Of a DNA stretch of 64,000 nucleotides, positions 26,388-35,046 are shown in pieces. The translations under genes and the position numbers were made by a program. The stretch covers positions 186,001 through 250,000 of the forward strand of contig NZ_QHKO01000003.1 in the NCBI RefSeq assembly GCF_003260125.1, written 5' to 3'. The first letter of the stretch is position 1. Each line of letters opens with the position of its first letter. Under the pieces are notes generated by a model. The model was not told the DNA's origin. It saw only the letters and a program-made list of their open reading frames with translations, and did no database searches. This stretch comes from Lujinxingia litoralis (GTDB taxonomy: Bacteria; Myxococcota_A; Bradymonadia; Bradymonadales; Bradymonadaceae).

Positions 26388-27643
26388 TCGTGAAGTTGGC
26401 CCTGCGAAATCTGCTGCGCAACCGCTGGCGCAGTGTGTTGACGGCCGGCGGGGTTGCGCTGGCCGTGGCGATGATGATCTGGACGGTGAGTTTTCTGGAC
26501 GGGTGGATGGGGGCCATGGTCCGGGGGACGACGGCGCTGGAGTCGCTGCAGGTCAAGATCGAGCGGGCCGATTATGTGGAGGAGCCCCGGATCGATCGGG
26601 CATTTGAGCTGACCGAAGGACTGGTGGAGTCGCTGGAGAGGGATCCCGAGGTCAGCGCGATCAGCGCGCGGGCGCGCCTCTTCGGGTTGCTGGGGGATGA
26701 GCGGCGTTCCCGGGTCGCCCAGGTCATCGGTGTGAACGCCGTCCGTGAGGCCGGGGCGACTCCGATCGAGGAGGCGATTGTCCAGGGGCGGTGGCTGTCG
26801 GCGCAGGACCGGGCACAGGGCCCGGGGGAGGTTGTGCTGGGGGAGACGTTGGCGCGCCAGCTGGAGACCGGCGTGGGCGCGGAGCTGGTGGTGTTTTTAG
26901 AGGCGGCTGATGGCTCGCTGGGAAACGACGTGTTTGAGGTCGTAGGGGTGGTGCATACCGGGACGAGCACGGTGGACCGTCAGGCGGCGTATGTGCATCT
27001 GGAACGCGCGCAGTATCTGGGGGCGCTGGAGGGGCGAGTGCATGAGGTTGCGGTGGGCGCCCGGGACTTGTCGGCGGCCCCGGCGCTGGCGCAGCGTCTG
27101 GAGCCGGTTGTCGCGCGGGCGTTGCCCGAGGAGGTGATGGCGGTGCGTCCCTGGCAGAAGGTTCTGCCTTCGGTCGCGGAGTTGGTGGAGCTTTCGGGCG
27201 GATCGAACGCGGTGATGTACCTGATCATCTACCTGGTGGCGAGTCTGGGGATTATGAACACCCAGCGGATGAGCGCGCTGGAGCGACGTCGGGAGTTCGG
27301 GGTGTTGATGGCCATCGGGGTAAGTCCTCGACGATTGTTCTGGGTGGTGATGGTGGAGACCGTGGTGTTGGGCGTGTTGGGAGCGGTGTTCGGGGTGGTG
27401 ATCGGGACGGCGGTAAGCCTCTATCACGCCCGTGCGGGCATCGATCTGTCGGTGTTTTCTGCCCAGACATCGTTCAGTTATATGGGGGTCTCATTCAGCG
27501 AGCGGATCTATACCGTGGTCGGGGCAGGCACCGTCCTGGAGCCGCCGCTGGTCATGATCTTGGTGAGTCTGTTGTGTGGGCTCTGGCCGGCCACGCAGAG
27601 CGCCCGGGTGGAGATCGCGCCGGCGATTTCAGGGAGGAGCTGA
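26384..27643 (+). CDS. FtsX/MacB-type ABC transporter permease 1
   Basis: Permease of 419 residues with a MacB/LolC architecture: one N-terminal membrane helix (about 18-38), a large periplasmic domain, then three helices ('VMYLIIYLVASLGIMNTQRM', 'VVMVETVVLGVLGAVFGVVI', and the last near 385). It contains the family's 'RRREFGVLMAIGVSPRRLF' coupling segment. It should pair with the second permease and the ATPase. Start ATG overlaps the LolA-like stop (ATGA). Confidence 0.88.
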   Translation: MIVKLALRNLLRNRWRSVLTAGGVALAVAMMIWTVSFLDGWMGAMVRGTTALESLQVKIERADYVEEPRIDRAFELTEGLVESLERDPEVSAISARARLFGLLGDERRSRVAQVIGVNAVREAGATPIEEAIVQGRWLSAQDRAQGPGEVVLGETLARQLETGVGAELVVFLEAADGSLGNDVFEVVGVVHTGTSTVDRQAAYVHLERAQYLGALEGRVHEVAVGARDLSAAPALAQRLEPVVARALPEEVMAVRPWQKVLPSVAELVELSGGSNAVMYLIIYLVASLGIMNTQRMSALERRREFGVLMAIGVSPRRLFWVVMVETVVLGVLGAVFGVVIGTAVSLYHARAGIDLSVFSAQTSFSYMGVSFSERIYTVVGAGTVLEPPLVMILVSLLCGLWPATQSARVEIAPAISGRS

Positions 27644-27645
27644 GG

Positions 27646-28878
27646 ATGTGGAAGATCGCCTGGCGTAATCTGTGGCGCAATCGCACAAGGACGCTGATCA
27701 TCGCCTCGGCGATCGCGTTTTCTTACGGCTTGATGCTGATCTCGATGGGGGTCAATGCCGATAGCTACGCCAAGATGGAGACCTTGGCCCAAGAGGCAGT
27801 CGGCGGGAGCGTGCTGGTGCATGCGCGGGGGTGGTGGGAATCCCAGGGAAGTGATCGGGTGCTGGAGGATCCGCGGCCGTTGGTAGAGGAGGCCGGGGCG
27901 TTGGAGGGGGTTGAGGAAGCGATTCCGCGGGTGATCATTCAGGGATTGCTCTCCAGTGCCCGGGGCAATGAAGCGGTTCGTCTCAGTGGCGTGGTGCCGG
28001 AGCGGGAGGTTGCGCTAAACGATGTGCGCGAGGACCTGGTGGCGGGGGCGTTTTTTGATCCGGAGCTGGAGGCGCCGCTGGTGTTGAGTCAGGGGCTGGC
28101 AGAAAAGCTCAATCTGGAGTTGGGGGACAAGGCGGTTCTTACCGCGTCGATGCGCAATGGGGAGGTGACGCGGGCGCTCTTCTGGGTGTCGGGGTTGACG
28201 AAGACCGGAGCCGCCGGGGAGGCAGAGCTCCAGGCGTATACGACGCTGGCAGCGGCGCAGCAGGCGTTGCAAATGGGGGATGCGCTGACGCAGATCGGGG
28301 TCGTGGCCCGGGATTCCGCCGCGCAGGCGATGATTGTGGAGGCGCTGCGCGCGCGCGTTGACCCGCAGGCTGTGGAAGTTCTCAACTGGCAGGACGCCAT
28401 CCCGGAGTTGAGTGGGCTGCTGGAGTTCGACGCGGCGGTCAACTGGATTTACTTCGCGGTGATCTTTCTGATCGTGCTCTTTGCGATCGCCAATACGTTT
28501 TTGATGGCGGTGATGGAGCGAGTTCGAGAGTACGGTCTTTTGAGCGCGCTGGGGGTAGGGCCTCGAAGCGTGGGGTGGCTGGTGGTGTGGGAGGCGTTTT
28601 TCCTGGCGCTGGTGGGGCTTGCGGTGGGGTTCGTGATCGGAATTTCGGGGCATCTGACGATTGCATATATCGGCATTGATATGGCGGCTCTGGGCGCTGG
28701 AGATATTGAGATGGCCGGGGTGGGGATGAGCGAGCTGGTGGTGCGGAGCCATCTGGAGCCGGGGCGCTGGCTGGTGGCGACCCTGATGGTGCTGGCGGTG
28801 GTGATGATCAGCGCGGTGTATCCGGCGGTGCGGGCCATGCGCCTGGCGCCGTCGCAGGCAATGAGGTTTTACGAATGA
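27646..28878 (+). CDS. FtsX/MacB-type ABC transporter permease 2
   Basis: Permease of 410 residues, paralogous to the preceding one and opening MWKIAWRNLWRNRTRTLIIA. It has an N-terminal helix, a periplasmic domain, and C-terminal helices ('WIYFAVIFLIVLFAIANTFL', 'LVVWEAFFLALVGLAVGFVI', 'MVLAVVMISAVYP') with 'ERVREYGLLSALGVGPRSV' as the coupling loop. Start chosen at ATG 27646, two bases after the upstream stop, with GGGAGGAG before it. It overlaps the ATPase gene by 4 bases. Confidence 0.88.
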   Translation: MWKIAWRNLWRNRTRTLIIASAIAFSYGLMLISMGVNADSYAKMETLAQEAVGGSVLVHARGWWESQGSDRVLEDPRPLVEEAGALEGVEEAIPRVIIQGLLSSARGNEAVRLSGVVPEREVALNDVREDLVAGAFFDPELEAPLVLSQGLAEKLNLELGDKAVLTASMRNGEVTRALFWVSGLTKTGAAGEAELQAYTTLAAAQQALQMGDALTQIGVVARDSAAQAMIVEALRARVDPQAVEVLNWQDAIPELSGLLEFDAAVNWIYFAVIFLIVLFAIANTFLMAVMERVREYGLLSALGVGPRSVGWLVVWEAFFLALVGLAVGFVIGISGHLTIAYIGIDMAALGAGDIEMAGVGMSELVVRSHLEPGRWLVATLMVLAVVMISAVYPAVRAMRLAPSQAMRFYE

Positions 28879-29588
28879 GTCAGGAACAGAGCGGGAAGGC
28901 GCCGCTGATTGAGGTGCGGGATGTGGAGCGAGTCTATCACCAGGGCGAGGTGGAGGTACGCGCCCTGCGTGGAGTGAATTTGCGGATTGAGGCCGGTGAG
29001 TTTAGCGCGCTGGCCGGGCCCTCGGGCTCGGGAAAGACGACGTTGCTCAACATGGTCGGGTGTCTTGATTCACCGACTTCTGGCGAGGTGCTGGTGGAGG
29101 GGGAGGCGATCAGCGGCATGACGCGCAGTGAAGCTGCGGAGTATCGGCTGGGGCATATCGGGTTTGTGTTTCAGGCCTACAATCTGATCCCGGTGCTGAC
29201 CGCGTGGGAAAACGCTGAATTCGTGCTTCTGATGCAGGGGGTGGGGTTAGAGGAGAGGCACTCGATTCTCGACCCGCTTTTTGAGCGTGTGGGGCTGGCG
29301 GACTATAAAGATCGCAAGCCGCATGAGATGAGCGGAGGTCAGCAGCAACGGGTCGCGGTGGTCCGTGCGCTGGGGAGCCGCCCGAAGATCGTGCTGGCGG
29401 ATGAGCCCACGGCAAACCTTGACAGTGCTACGAGTGCGTCGTTGCTTGAGCTGATGGCCGAACTCAATGAGGAGCGGGGGGTGACCTTTGTATTCTCGAC
29501 GCATGACGAGATGGTGATTGAGCGGGCTCATCGCGTGGTGCGACTCGATAGCGGTTGTGTGGTGGGTGACGAGCGTCGAGACGTTTGA
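28875..29588 (+). CDS. LolD-type ABC transporter ATP-binding protein
   Basis: ATPase of 237 residues with all motifs of the MacB/LolD branch: Walker A GPSGSGKTT, Q-loop GFVFQAYNLIP, signature MSGGQQQRVAVVRAL, Walker B KIVLADEPTANLD and the switch His in FSTHDE. It should drive the two preceding permeases. The cargo is unknown; the LolA-like and outer-membrane partners suggest lipid or lipoprotein movement to the outer membrane. Confidence 0.93.
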   Translation: MSQEQSGKAPLIEVRDVERVYHQGEVEVRALRGVNLRIEAGEFSALAGPSGSGKTTLLNMVGCLDSPTSGEVLVEGEAISGMTRSEAAEYRLGHIGFVFQAYNLIPVLTAWENAEFVLLMQGVGLEERHSILDPLFERVGLADYKDRKPHEMSGGQQQRVAVVRALGSRPKIVLADEPTANLDSATSASLLELMAELNEERGVTFVFSTHDEMVIERAHRVVRLDSGCVVGDERRDV

Positions 29589-29605
29589 GGGGGCGGGGCG
29601 CCCGG

Positions 29606-29735
29606 AGATTCTGACCGAGGGTCGGCAAAAAATACTAACCGGGGGTCGGCGAACCCCCGCTCCGCCAACCTCGGAAACGTCTGACCGAGGGTCGGCGACA
29701 TCAGAGGATCGGCGAAATCACTGACCGAGGAGAGC
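29606..29735 (+). repeat. CTGACC-family cluster 4
   Basis: Copies at 29611, 29635 (CTAACC variant), 29663 (degenerate), 29681 and 29721, mainly CTGACCGAGGGTCGGC. Spacing between the first two is 24 bp. The last copy overlaps the ribosome binding site of the downstream gene. Confidence 0.9.
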
Positions 29736-29740
29736 TTCAG

Positions 29741-30994
29741 ATGGGTGATATGAAGCTGGTATTGCGCAAGTGGCTGCTTGCTCTGGGGGGCACGGCCTTG
29801 CTCTGGGGGGTAGGAGAAGCGCGAGCATACGGATGGGAACTTATCGATGGGGAGGGCTTCGGGCTGGAGCTGGGGGGGTATGCGCAGAGTGCCGGAGGGC
29901 TGGTACGACCGGGAGTCGATTGGCCTGATGAGAGTATCCCGGAGTACGGGGGGCTTCACGGGCAGGTATTTCGGCTGCAGTGGCGAGCGCATCTGGGGGA
30001 GAGTTTGATGGTGGAACTCGACCAGCGTTTACTGGCCCAGATGACCAGTGGGGCGGCGCTCCAGAGTGGCGAGGGGTATGGTCTGGGGGCGAGTGTAACG
30101 CCGGAGCGAAGTGTCGACTGGGAGTGGCGCTGGGTTGATGAGGAGGGGGTAGGTCTCAGCCATGATGTCGAGCGTCTTATCCTGCGATATTTCGCATCCT
30201 GGGGCGAAGTCGTGGTTGGACGGCAGGCGATTACCTGGGGAAGTTCGGCATTGTTTCCGGTTGTGGATGTATGGGCGCAGTTCAGTCCGCTGGAGCTCGA
30301 TCAGACGGAGAAGCCCGGCGTCGATGCTGTGCGGGCGCTCCTCTATCCCGGAGGCGGCATTGAGTTAGACGTGGTGGTCGCTGATCGAGGAGGTTGGGAT
30401 GATATCGCCTATGGGTTAAGAGCGAGCCGATCTTTTGGGGCGGCTGATATTGTGGTGGGAGGAGGGCGGTTCTGGCGACGTGGGGCTTTGTTGTTGGGCG
30501 CGGCGTATGACTTTTCTTCGTGGAAGGGGCGAGCCGATGTGTACGTCCCGCTTGCCGAATTTGAGAGTGAGGCGGTGGGGCCCCGAGCCACGCTTGGGGT
30601 TGATATATTAAGGGGGAGATGGCTGTTCAGTGTAGAGCAGCACTTTAATGGCGGCGGGGCGAGCGATGCCCGGGGATATCAGATGCCGGCTCGTCAGGAT
30701 GCGTTGTCACGCGGAGAGACGTATTACTCGGGAAGGCACTATACGGGAGGCGTGCTGAGCGTTGAGGGCCAGGGGCGGTTTCGGGGCACGGTGAGTGCCC
30801 AGGTTAATTGGAGTGACGGAAGCGTGCTGGTAGGGCCGTCCGTGTACTACGCCCTGTCGGATGCATCTGATTTGACCGTGGGATTTTTCGAAGGGATCGG
30901 GGACCGGGCCGTGCTGGTGCCGCAACCGGAGCTAAGGAGTGAGTTTGGGGCGTATGGCGGGTTTTATTACGCGCAGTTTCGGGGCTTCTTTTAA
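29741..30994 (+). CDS. Predicted outer-membrane beta-barrel protein of the export operon
   Basis: Protein of 417 residues with signal peptide (residues about 7-30, LRKWLLALGGTALLWGVGEA). The rest alternates polar and hydrophobic residues with Gly/Trp/Tyr and ends in FRGFF, as outer-membrane barrels do. The pattern resembles DUF1302-like porins, for example 'VGRQAITWGSSALFPVVDVWAQFSPLELDQ'. It is likely the outer-membrane partner of the upstream ABC/LolA-like set. The ribosome binding site GAGGAG (29727-29732) lies inside a CTGACC-family copy. A second in-frame ATG is at 29750. Confidence 0.75.
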   Translation: MGDMKLVLRKWLLALGGTALLWGVGEARAYGWELIDGEGFGLELGGYAQSAGGLVRPGVDWPDESIPEYGGLHGQVFRLQWRAHLGESLMVELDQRLLAQMTSGAALQSGEGYGLGASVTPERSVDWEWRWVDEEGVGLSHDVERLILRYFASWGEVVVGRQAITWGSSALFPVVDVWAQFSPLELDQTEKPGVDAVRALLYPGGGIELDVVVADRGGWDDIAYGLRASRSFGAADIVVGGGRFWRRGALLLGAAYDFSSWKGRADVYVPLAEFESEAVGPRATLGVDILRGRWLFSVEQHFNGGGASDARGYQMPARQDALSRGETYYSGRHYTGGVLSVEGQGRFRGTVSAQVNWSDGSVLVGPSVYYALSDASDLTVGFFEGIGDRAVLVPQPELRSEFGAYGGFYYAQFRGFF

Positions 30995-31420
30995 GCGGTA
31001 GGGGTGATCCCGGAGGCAGCCGCGCCTGGTCCGGAGGCCAGAGTAGGCGGCGTGGCAAGTGCGGCTGGCGCGGGGAGTTGAGCTGTCGGTCTAACCGTAG
31101 GTCGGTGTGAATAGGGGAGTGTCTTGGTCCAACCGTAGGTCGGTCAGTCCGAACAGGAGTGAGGCGAGGGGGGAACGGGGCGGTGAGTAGGTCAGTTTCC
31201 CAACCGTAGGTCAGAGCGTGGTGAGTAGCGGCTTTTGGTTGTTTGGAACGAACGGGAACCGGTGAACGTGGCGCCGGGTAGGCATGGGTGATGGCGCTCT
31301 ACGAAAGTTGCGTCGGGGGCCTACATTTGAAGAGGTGCGGGAGTTTGTGAGCCGCTGACCTTGAGACGTCGGGTCAGTTAGATAGACAACACTCATGGTG
31401 CTTGCTTCGAGGAGGGGGAA
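30995..31420. other. Intergenic region with cluster 5
   Basis: No supportable gene. Three CTGACC-family variants lie at 31091-31214. The last 100 bases should hold the promoter of the SpoIIAA-like gene, and GAGGAGGGGG just before 31421 is its ribosome binding site. Confidence 0.4.
31091..31214 (+). repeat. CTGACC-family cluster 5 (CCAACCGTAGGTCGG dialect)
   Basis: Three copies at 31091, 31129 and 31200 share AACCGTAGGTC. The first two bases of the core differ from other clusters (CTAACC or CCAACC), but the dyad and length fit the family. Confidence 0.8.
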
Positions 31421-31810
31421 ATGTACGAGCTCGATAATCCTAAGCGCGGCAATTTTGTAATTCTTCGAGTTGATGGTCGGGTACAGGGGGAAGATTATGA
31501 TCGCGTTGTCCCGAGGTTGAAGCGCTACTTCGAAGAGCACGGCCAACTCAACATGTTGGTTGTGATCGAGTCTACGGAGGGAATAGACGCTGCCGGTGTT
31601 TGGGATGATATCGGGGTCAGCGCTCGTCAACTCAACAGTGTGATGAGATTTGGGGTTGTCGGGGATGCGCGCGAGGACGCCTGGATCGGTAAGCTGAGTG
31701 CGCCCTTGATGGGAAGTGAGGTGCGCTACTTCGATTCGGGAGAGGAGGAAGCCGCGCAGAGATGGGTGCGTGCGGGGCGGCCGGCCAGTGCTCCTGGCGC
31801 GCAACTCTAG
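31421..31810 (+). CDS. SpoIIAA-like (STAS/SEC14-type) protein
   Basis: Small cytoplasmic protein of 129 residues of the SpoIIAA-like family: MYELDN..., 'VILRVDGRVQGEDYDRVVPRL', 'LVVIESTEGIDAAGVWDDI', 'RFGVVGD' and a basic 'RAGRP' end. Members have an anti-sigma-antagonist-like fold but no conserved phospho-serine, and their roles are mostly unknown. A GAGGAGGG ribosome site is 6 bases upstream. It stands alone between repeat clusters. Confidence 0.8.
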   Translation: MYELDNPKRGNFVILRVDGRVQGEDYDRVVPRLKRYFEEHGQLNMLVVIESTEGIDAAGVWDDIGVSARQLNSVMRFGVVGDAREDAWIGKLSAPLMGSEVRYFDSGEEEAAQRWVRAGRPASAPGAQL

Positions 31811-32239
31811 TTCTAGGGTGAGGATGAGAAGAGGCCGGATACCGAAGGCGGATACTTGTAAATCGTAGTGGAGGAGTCCGCGGGGAGGTGGCTGGCGCTC
31901 CGGATGAGAAGGAGGAGCGTAGGCATTCCCGTTCGTGGGGAGGTGTGCCTGACAGGAATAGGGGCGGGAGGGCTGACCGAGGTAGACGTCTGACCGAGGT
32001 GGATATCTGACCGAAGGTCGTCATAGGCGATGGATTTCGCTGGATGTCTGACCGATGGATGTCTGACCGAAGGTCGTCATAGGCGATGGATTTTGCCGCA
32101 GATATTGGGGTGCTTTCCGACGGGAAGCGGTCGCCGCGTGGAGAAAAAGTTGTGACGACAGGCAAAGGGAGGGGCTTTTCAGCGATAATTGAGTGGATGG
32201 GGACTTGAGAGCCTACACTTAACTTCGCTGGGGGGACGC
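31811..32239. other. Intergenic region with cluster 6, upstream of RAYT-like gene
   Basis: No supportable gene in the first 160 bases. Cluster 6 occupies 31973-32100, and about 140 bases separate it from the RAYT-like start, where GGGGGGACGC is the ribosome binding site. Confidence 0.4.
31973..32100 (+). repeat. CTGACC-family cluster 6
   Basis: Copies at 31973, 31990, 32007, 32048 and 32063. The first three abut at 17-bp intervals (CTGACCGAGGTAGACGT, CTGACCGAGGTGGATAT). The block CTGACCGAAGGTCGTCATAG plus the following 14 bases occurs twice with one mismatch. Confidence 0.92.
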
Positions 32240-33202
32240 ATGACGTTACCTAGATATCATGTGCCGGGACAAACCGTTGAACTTACGCGTCGCACGTTGG
32301 AGAGGCGCTTTATGCTTCGCCCGGACCGGCCGATGATGGCGATCGCGGGATATGAGCTGGCGCGAATGAGCGCTCGACATGGTCTGGACGTACACGCGTT
32401 CGTTTTGATGTCCAACCATTTTCATCTGCTAGCAACGGATGAACGAGCCACGCGCAGCGATGCGATGAGAGACTTTTGTTCGGGCGTGGCCAGGGCGAGG
32501 AATCGTCAGCTGGAGCGGTGCGGATATGTCTGGGACGGACGGGGCTATCACGAGACCGTGGTGCTGGATCGAGAGGCTTTAGAGCGAAAGCTGGTCTATG
32601 TATGGATGAACCCGGTGCGCGCGGGCCTGGTTCGTTGTGTGCGAGATTGGCCTGGATTTACCGTGCTTCCTGAGGACTGGGGAAAGCCCGTACGAGTGAA
32701 GCGACCTCAGTGGTACGGCCGGAAGTCTGAGGAGGAGGTAACATTTACCCCCCAACCGCCGCCTGGCTACGAGCATATGGAGTTGGAAGAAGTACGTGCG
32801 CACTTCAATCGTCTGATTGAGAAGGCAGAAGCTGAAGAGGCCAGGCAGCGTGGTGTAAGACGTGTGCTTGGTTCGACGCGTGCTGCCTTGGTTGGTGTGT
32901 TGTCCGGACCCAAAACCAGGGCAGCTTGTGAGCGTGCTCCGAGGTATATGGCTTCGGCGTCAGCGGATGTCACTCAGGCCGGAGAGCGTTGGCGGGCATT
33001 TCAGAATGCATACGCGCATCAGCGAAGGCGCTGGAAACGTGGACGGCGCGGAGGAAAGTTTCCTGCTGGTACGGTCTGGATGCCCCGCCATACGGCGGCT
33101 CAGTGCGAGGAGTATCGGGGGCGTGTGGGGTGTATTGCCCGGGAAGGGGTACGCGGTGGTCAGGAAGTCGATTTCAAGACTATGTGTCGGCACACTGCGT
33201 AG
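32240..33202 (+). CDS. RAYT-like HUH transposase relative (Y1_Tnp family)
   Basis: Protein of 320 residues of the REP-associated tyrosine transposase (RAYT)/IS200-like superfamily. Visible marks are SNHFHLL with the HUH histidines H60 and H62, and YVWMNPVRAGLV (120-131), the RAYT signature. By hand alignment on the conserved Asn and WxGR, the position of the catalytic Tyr is Val83 (SGVARARN), so strand transfer may be lost; Tyr96 and Tyr103 are the nearest tyrosines. The C-terminal 120 residues are basic. It matches a Myxococcota-type subfamily that starts 'MTRPRQ..' and keeps 'RFLLRPD', which supports ATG 32240 over an upstream ATG. No insertion-sequence ends are seen. It lies between CTGACC-family clusters 6 and 7. 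Confidence 0.82.
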   Translation: MTLPRYHVPGQTVELTRRTLERRFMLRPDRPMMAIAGYELARMSARHGLDVHAFVLMSNHFHLLATDERATRSDAMRDFCSGVARARNRQLERCGYVWDGRGYHETVVLDREALERKLVYVWMNPVRAGLVRCVRDWPGFTVLPEDWGKPVRVKRPQWYGRKSEEEVTFTPQPPPGYEHMELEEVRAHFNRLIEKAEAEEARQRGVRRVLGSTRAALVGVLSGPKTRAACERAPRYMASASADVTQAGERWRAFQNAYAHQRRRWKRGRRGGKFPAGTVWMPRHTAAQCEEYRGRVGCIAREGVRGGQEVDFKTMCRHTA

Positions 33203-33400
33203 TGCGCTTGGTGAGACTCAGTAGATAGCAAGGTTCCCGCTCTCGCTCCCACGTGGCATGAGACGATGGTTAGAATGCCAGAGAGCGATTTCCTCGGATT
33301 GTGTGGCAGTGAACGGGAGCGGGTGTGTCTGCGCTTGTAAGACGAGCGAGTGGGAAGTGTTTACTTGCGGGGGGGCAGGTGGTCCGTTGTCGACCTATCT

Positions 33401-33440
33401 GACGATGATGAACGTCCCTCGACGATGATGAACGTCCCTC
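33401..33440 (+). repeat. 20-bp direct repeat
   Basis: GACGATGATGAACGTCCCTC occurs twice back to back and is followed by looser copies containing AACGTCC and TTCGG. Its GACGTCC-like content is related to arms of the CTGACC family. Confidence 0.85.
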
Positions 33441-33607
33441 GGACGGTTAACGTCCTTCGGATAGTTACGCCAGTCTTGCATTTCTCGATGAGACAGGCAG
33501 GGAATCGCGTCTGAGGTTGTGGCGCTGTGCTGGGGGATACCGGCCGGTACAATCCTGTCCTGCCGGTATTCAGGCTACTTCGCTCAAGTGGAGCACTGCG
33601 CTGCGTT

Positions 33608-33695
33608 CTGACTTTCGGTTTTCTCGGAGTCCTGACCCTCCGGGCGTCCTGACCCTCGGTTGTTTGGGCGTCCTGACCCTCGGTTGTTTAGCTCT
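33608..33695 (+). repeat. CTGACC-family cluster 7
   Basis: Copies at 33608 (CTGACT), 33632, 33649 and 33673, dialect CTGACCCTCGGTTGTTT. Intervals are 24, 17 and 24 bp. Confidence 0.9.
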
Positions 33696-33744
33696 TCGGA
33701 CGTTCAGTTCGTCGAGTGCCTTAGGCGTTCCGGTTATCACACGA

Positions 33745-35046
33745 TTAGAGGGCCTGGGTAAGTTGCTGCAGGCGGCTCTGAAGCTGCTCCAGAAGAAGGT
33801 TGGCACAGCCGCCTGGTGAGATACGAGCCTGCAGGCTGTCCTCCGGTTTTCGATTGGCGAACTGATCGAGTGACGCCGCTACCTGGCGGTAGGCGTCGCG
33901 AAAGGGGACGCCCTGGCCGGTTAAGTCTACGGCATGATCGGTGGCATGCATCGGGCCGGAGATCGCGTTACGTAGCGCGTCCGGTGAGAAACGCAAGGCG
34001 TCAAGCAGTGGGGCTATCAGTTCGATTGCCGTCAGGCCGCGGTTGAGGGCTCGTAGAACCGGGCCCTTCGTATTCTGGAGGTCGCGATGGTACCCACTGG
34101 GCAGTGAGAGCAGGGAGATGAGCTCATTTATGGCGCCGACCGCCGGGCTGGTAGCCGCACGAAGCAATTCCACGACGTCGGGATTCCTCTTGTTCGGCAT
34201 GATGGATGAGCCCGTGGTATAGGCATCGGGTAACTCGACAAAGGCAAATTCCTCCGTCGTAAAAAGGCTCAGGTCCCAGGCCAGGCGACGCGTGTCGAGC
34301 AGTGCCTGGAGAAGGGCGGTGAGCGCCTGAAACTCAAACTTTCCGCGGCTGTTTTGAGCGTAGATAGGATTGACCTGAAGACGCTCAAAGGCCAACTCGG
34401 CACTTACCTGGTCACGGGGCAGTGGCAGATTTACTCCGTAGCCGGCAGCGGTTCCCAGCGGGTTTGAGTTGAGCCAGCTGGCGGTGGAGCGCGCGAGGTT
34501 GCCGTTGTCGATAAACGCTTCGGCGAAGGCGGCAAACCACATTCCGAGAGAGGAGGGGACGGCACGCTGAAGGTGGGTGTAGCCCGGCATGGGTATGTCG
34601 CGTTCCTGGCGGGCCCGGTGCAACGCGACGTCAGCGATCGCCGCGCAGTTTCGTGCCAGTCGGTGGAGGGCATCGCGCAGGAAGAGGCGCTGGGCAACGA
34701 GTACCTGGTCGTTACGGCTGCGGCCGGTGTGTACTTTTTTTCCGAGTTCGCCGAGGGCCTGGGTCAGATAGAATTCGATGGCGGAGTGCCCATCTTCAAA
34801 GCGCTCATCGAGTTGAAAAGAGCCGCTGGAGAATGCTTCCCGGAGCGATGTAAGGGATTCAACCAGTCGAGTGACCTCGTCTTGGCTGAGCACGGTGATA
34901 GTGCCCAGCCCCCGGACGTGCGCGATGCTTGCGGCGATATCATAGATGAAGAGCTGGCGGTCGAGGATGACATCCTCCCCGGCAGTAAATTCCATGAGCC
35001 GGCGATCGACATCGGTGTTGCCTTTGTCCCAGAGGGGAGAGGTCAT
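33745..35046 (-). CDS. argH: Argininosuccinate lyase
   Basis: Splits argininosuccinate into arginine and fumarate, the last step of arginine synthesis. It is 433 residues, slightly shorter than the usual 460. Seen are 'HTGRSRNDQVLVAQRLF', 'GYTHLQRAVPSS' and the superfamily signature GSSIMPNKRNPD with the catalytic-loop serines. Its ATG overlaps the argC stop by 4 bases, so the two are translationally coupled. Cluster 7 lies downstream. Confidence 0.96.
   Translation of the reverse strand: MTSPLWDKGNTDVDRRLMEFTAGEDVILDRQLFIYDIAASIAHVRGLGTITVLSQDEVTRLVESLTSLREAFSSGSFQLDERFEDGHSAIEFYLTQALGELGKKVHTGRSRNDQVLVAQRLFLRDALHRLARNCAAIADVALHRARQERDIPMPGYTHLQRAVPSSLGMWFAAFAEAFIDNGNLARSTASWLNSNPLGTAAGYGVNLPLPRDQVSAELAFERLQVNPIYAQNSRGKFEFQALTALLQALLDTRRLAWDLSLFTTEEFAFVELPDAYTTGSSIMPNKRNPDVVELLRAATSPAVGAINELISLLSLPSGYHRDLQNTKGPVLRALNRGLTAIELIAPLLDALRFSPDALRNAISGPMHATDHAVDLTGQGVPFRDAYRQVAASLDQFANRKPEDSLQARISPGGCANLLLEQLQSRLQQLTQAL

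Larger units (their letters stand above)
33203..33744. other. Intergenic region with cluster 7
   Basis: No supportable gene. It contains a 20-bp tandem duplicate at 33401-33440 and cluster 7. The right end abuts the argH stop; no classical terminator is visible. Confidence 0.4.

Noticed and set aside
32189..33202. Treating the RAYT-like gene as part of an intact insertion sequence
   Set aside because: No terminal inverted or direct repeats or IS200-type end hairpins were seen at the gene borders, and the catalytic Tyr seems missing.
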